Notes under the pieces: generated by a model | Database searches by the model: none | What the model saw: only the letters and a program-made list of their open reading frames with translations | What the model was told of the DNA's origin: nothing | Origin: CAYSDH01 sp964429805 | GTDB taxonomy: Bacteria > Bacteroidota > Bacteroidia > Flavobacteriales_D > JABDKJ01 | DNA: 12,708 nucleotides | Direction: 5' to 3' | Assembly (NCBI GenBank): GCA_964429805.1 | Contig: CAYSDH010000081.1 | Location: 1 to 12,708 of the forward strand | Part shown: positions 12,638 through 12,708 of the stretch, in pieces | How positions within the stretch are numbered: the first letter of the stretch is position 1 | How the letters are laid out: each line of letters starts with the position of its first letter | Translations under genes and position numbers: made by a program

Positions 12638-12708
12638 TATAATGTATGACCTGTCTTAAGCTTGTACTTTATTACATTCAACACTATAAATCAAGAAAGA
12701 ACAGAAGA

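Overview
The window looks like a chromosomal segment of a Bacteroidota bacterium. The best evidence is two very large secreted proteins that both end in a type A C-terminal sorting domain of the type IX secretion system (T9SS), an export route largely confined to that phylum. The domain content agrees: delta-60 repeats, a DUF7619-like domain, HYR domains, 'WSGPGGF' Ig-like repeats, a SprB-like repeat, and a TPR-type sensor histidine kinase. I cannot place it to genus. A Saprospiria or Cryomorphaceae-like member is a guess.

Layout. Positions 1-261 hold no convincing gene. Positions 262-3864 (minus) encode a 1200-residue T9SS cargo with a delta-60 beta-propeller, a TIG-like domain, a DUF7619-like domain and an FN3-like domain. 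Positions 3960-8693 (minus) encode a 1577-residue T9SS cargo with about 22 leucine-rich repeats, three HYR-like domains, seven Ig-like repeats and a SprB-like repeat. A short intergenic region then separates this gene from a divergent two-component operon on the plus strand: a TPR sensor histidine kinase (8916-10790) overlapping a NarL/LuxR-type response regulator (10783-11430) by 8 bases. Positions 11431-11805 are non-coding and rich in inverted repeats. A small minus-strand gene for a putative lipoprotein of unknown function follows (11806 to about 12552). The last roughly 150 bases hold no complete gene.

How the parts may fit. Both cargo genes carry an identical 16-base sequence containing the perfect palindrome ACAGAATTCTGT, 55-85 bases upstream of their start codons. 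I saw it nowhere else in the window. The two genes therefore probably share a transcription factor. The divergent two-component system beside them is the obvious candidate, but that is inference. Both cargos are likely cell-surface or secreted proteins used in adhesion or surface interaction.

The lipoprotein gene is a separate story. Inverted GTTATCTGC/GCAGATAAC motifs bound it within a few bases of each end of the reading frame, and beyond them lie similar GTGTGC-GGG-TTTG-rich direct repeats. This resembles a mobile-cassette arrangement. Together with the shared operator, it is the most interesting signal here.
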